The position numbers and the translations under genes were made by a program. A stretch of 64,000 bases of DNA from Woronichinia naegeliana WA131 (GTDB taxonomy: Bacteria > Cyanobacteriota > Cyanobacteriia > Cyanobacteriales > Microcystaceae): positions 2,852,001 to 2,916,000 of the forward strand of contig CP073041.1 in the NCBI GenBank assembly GCA_025370055.1, written 5' to 3'. Under the pieces are notes generated by a model that saw nothing but the letters and a program-made list of their open reading frames with translations, was not told where the DNA came from and made no database searches. Within the stretch, counting starts at the first letter, position 1, and each line of letters opens with the position of its first letter. Positions 62,725 through 64,000 of this stretch are shown here, one piece after another.

Positions 62725-63801
62725 CCCATGTTAACACTTTTCTTTTCCTTCATCAACTAAAGGTCACACCCCTCCAGCAAGCCCTCTCAGGAGAAGCCGA
62801 GTATGAGCCTGAATTTCGGATCGTGCGTCCCAATGGCAGTATTCGTTTTATTAAAGCCTACGGGATCGTGATCAGAGACGAACAGGGTAATCCTACAACC
62901 ATAATTGGGATCCATCTTGATATTAGCGATCGCAAACAAGCAGAGGCTCAACTTCGACAAAAAAATCTTGAACTTGAAGAACTGGTGAAATTGCGCGAGG
63001 AAGCTCTCACTCTACGAGAAGATATGTCCAATATGATTATTCACGATTTGCGTAATCCTTTATTAGCCATGCTTCTATCGGCAGAAATTATTAAAAAATA
63101 CAGCGATCGTCCAAGCACCAAAGCTATTTTGATCAAAAAAGCAGAGCAAATTTTAACCTCTGGTAAACGCCTGCAAAATATGATTGATAGTTTACTGCTA
63201 ATGGCCAAACTAGAATCAGGCAAAATTCTGTTTAATCCCGTGCCAACGGATTTATATGAGCTAGGGACAGCCATTTTAAACGATTTTGAATTATTCGCTA
63301 ATACCCAGAAGATTGAGCTAACAGGAGATCTCCCTAACCCCAAAAGCAGCATCGTTATTGATGAGATTATTCTGCATCGTGTGATTGAAAATTTACTTTC
63401 TAATGCCCTAAAATTCTCGCCGTCGAATAGCCAAGTCCGTCTCAGAATTGAGTATTTACCCGAAAATCATCTCCGTATTCAGGTCATTGATCAGGGGCCA
63501 GGGGTCAGTCCCGAAAGAACCCAGGACATCTTTAAAAAGTTTGAAATCGGAACCGTTAAAGCTAATGTCTCTCAAATTGGTTTAGGTTTAGCCTTCTGTA
63601 AAATGGCCGTCGAAGCTCAGGGAGGAACCTTGGCGATCGCCCCTAATCAGCCCCAGGGTTCTATTTTTACTGTAGAAATTTGAGCCAATGGCAGCTTTAC
63701 AACTTGAATGACGATGGGGACAATCTTCCCTGATAATGGAGAAACCTAGCCAATAACGTCTGTGCCTAGTATTATTACTTATTGCCCCCTATTGATTTAT
63801 C

Positions 63802-64000
63802 ATGCAAACTTCTCCGTTACCTCGCCGTACAAAGATTGTGGCCACCATCGGCCCGGCTACGCAAAGTAAAGAAGTACTTAGAAAACTTATTCAAGCTGGG
63901 GCAACGACCTTTCGTTTAAACTTTTCTCACGGCGATCACGAATATCACCACAATAGCATTCGTTTAATTCGTCAAACAGCATTTGAATTAAACCAGCCGG
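63802..64000 (+). CDS. pyk: Pyruvate kinase, N-terminal part (runs off window)
   Basis: From ATG 63802 the protein begins MQTSPLPRRTKIVATIGPAT and continues AGATTFRLNFSHGDHEYHH. RTKIVATIGPAT and the RLNFSHG block are the substrate-binding start of pyruvate kinases, which convert phosphoenolpyruvate and ADP to pyruvate and ATP. In this family the second block is usually RxNFSHG, as here. The remaining domains lie beyond the window. Confidence 0.95.
   Translation, partial: MQTSPLPRRTKIVATIGPATQSKEVLRKLIQAGATTFRLNFSHGDHEYHHNSIRLIRQTAFELNQP

Larger units (their letters stand above)
61382..62771 (-). mobile_element. ISKra4-family element, copy 2 (complete)
   Basis: 1,390 bp with ends GGGTGCGACCTTTAGTTGAT and the complement of GGGTGTGACCTTTAGTTGAT. 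The 8-bp duplication CTCCAGCA (61374-61381, 62772-62779) flanks it. Nearly identical to copy 1 minus the IS630. Confidence 0.96.
59736..63683 (+). pseudogene. DXCF-cyanobacteriochrome hybrid kinase 2, interrupted by ISKra4
   Basis: A paralogue of kinase 1 starting at ATG 59736: receiver domain (Asp 71; but LIVDASESD replaces the usual paired Asp, so one metal-binding acid is lost), GAF with DTCF (Cys 225) and ACH (Cys 253-His 254), PAS, second PAS (SAAIGYWQWDCVNQITVWD). An ISKra4 element splits it at 61382-62771. Joining at the CTCCAGCA duplication gives ETLLQQ-ALSGEAEYEPEFRIV, then HisKA (NMIIHDLRNPLLAMLLSAE) and HATPase to 63683. Removal of the element restores an open frame, so loss is recent. 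Confidence 0.88.

Overview
The window reads as cyanobacterial chromosome, probably a bloom-forming unicellular or colonial type (Microcystis or Woronichinia-like; genus is inference). Evidence: repeated HIP1 octamers (GCGATCGC) in the host genes, a ferredoxin-thioredoxin reductase catalytic chain, a squalene-hopene cyclase, a HypB metallochaperone, a DevA-type ABC ATPase, two cyanobacteriochrome-type sensor kinases and a very heavy load of insertion sequences (IS).

Layout. 1-9,377 is a nest of transposons with no host gene: IS5-like copies hit by an ISKra4 element, itself hit by an IS630 element, plus an IS4 element carrying two further insertions and a MITE. 9,391-12,151 holds DUF309, ftrC, an alpha/beta hydrolase, a menH-like tail and a Dabb-protein head cut by a MITE. 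12,391-18,802 is a probable conflict/programmed-death operon (Pepco-like protein, toxin-like and immunity-like small proteins, caspase fused to an FGE/C-lectin domain whose C-terminus looks like a diversity-generating-retroelement variable region). A 3.8-kb composite transposon sits inside it with intact 8-bp target duplications. 18,858-19,905 is a RAYT gene flanked by its REP repeats. 20,260-22,775 carries hypB, a nitroreductase, a CYTH protein and a small repeat protein.

22,970-28,511 has a NACHT NTPase with pentapeptide repeats, followed on the same strand by a degenerate glucokinase homologue. A second, half-length glucokinase homologue points the other way. 28,905-30,530 is an IscB element with a recognisable omegaRNA. 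An FHA/EAL gene start lies just beyond it and is broken by a MITE plus an intact IS5-like element. 33,047-39,316 is one old transposase gene cut by three different IS elements, each with clean target duplications. 39,408-44,728 has an AI-2E family permease, then IS66, IS1634, ISKra4-like and nucleotidyltransferase remnants.

44,744-54,824 is the most ordinary stretch: DUF389 protein, TnpB element, membrane protein, pgsA, a frameshifted DUF29 gene, acetolactate synthase, squalene-hopene cyclase and devA. 55,068-63,683 contains two tandem paralogous DXCF-cyanobacteriochrome hybrid kinases. The first is interrupted by an IS605-derived palindromic element and the second by an ISKra4 element with an 8-bp target duplication. 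Pyruvate kinase starts at 63,802 and runs off the window.

The dominant theme is recent transposition. At least a dozen insertions can be reversed on paper because their target duplications survive, and reversing them restores several host and transposase genes. The candidates most worth following are the NACHT/glucokinase pair, the diversified caspase-FGE operon, and the IscB/omegaRNA locus.
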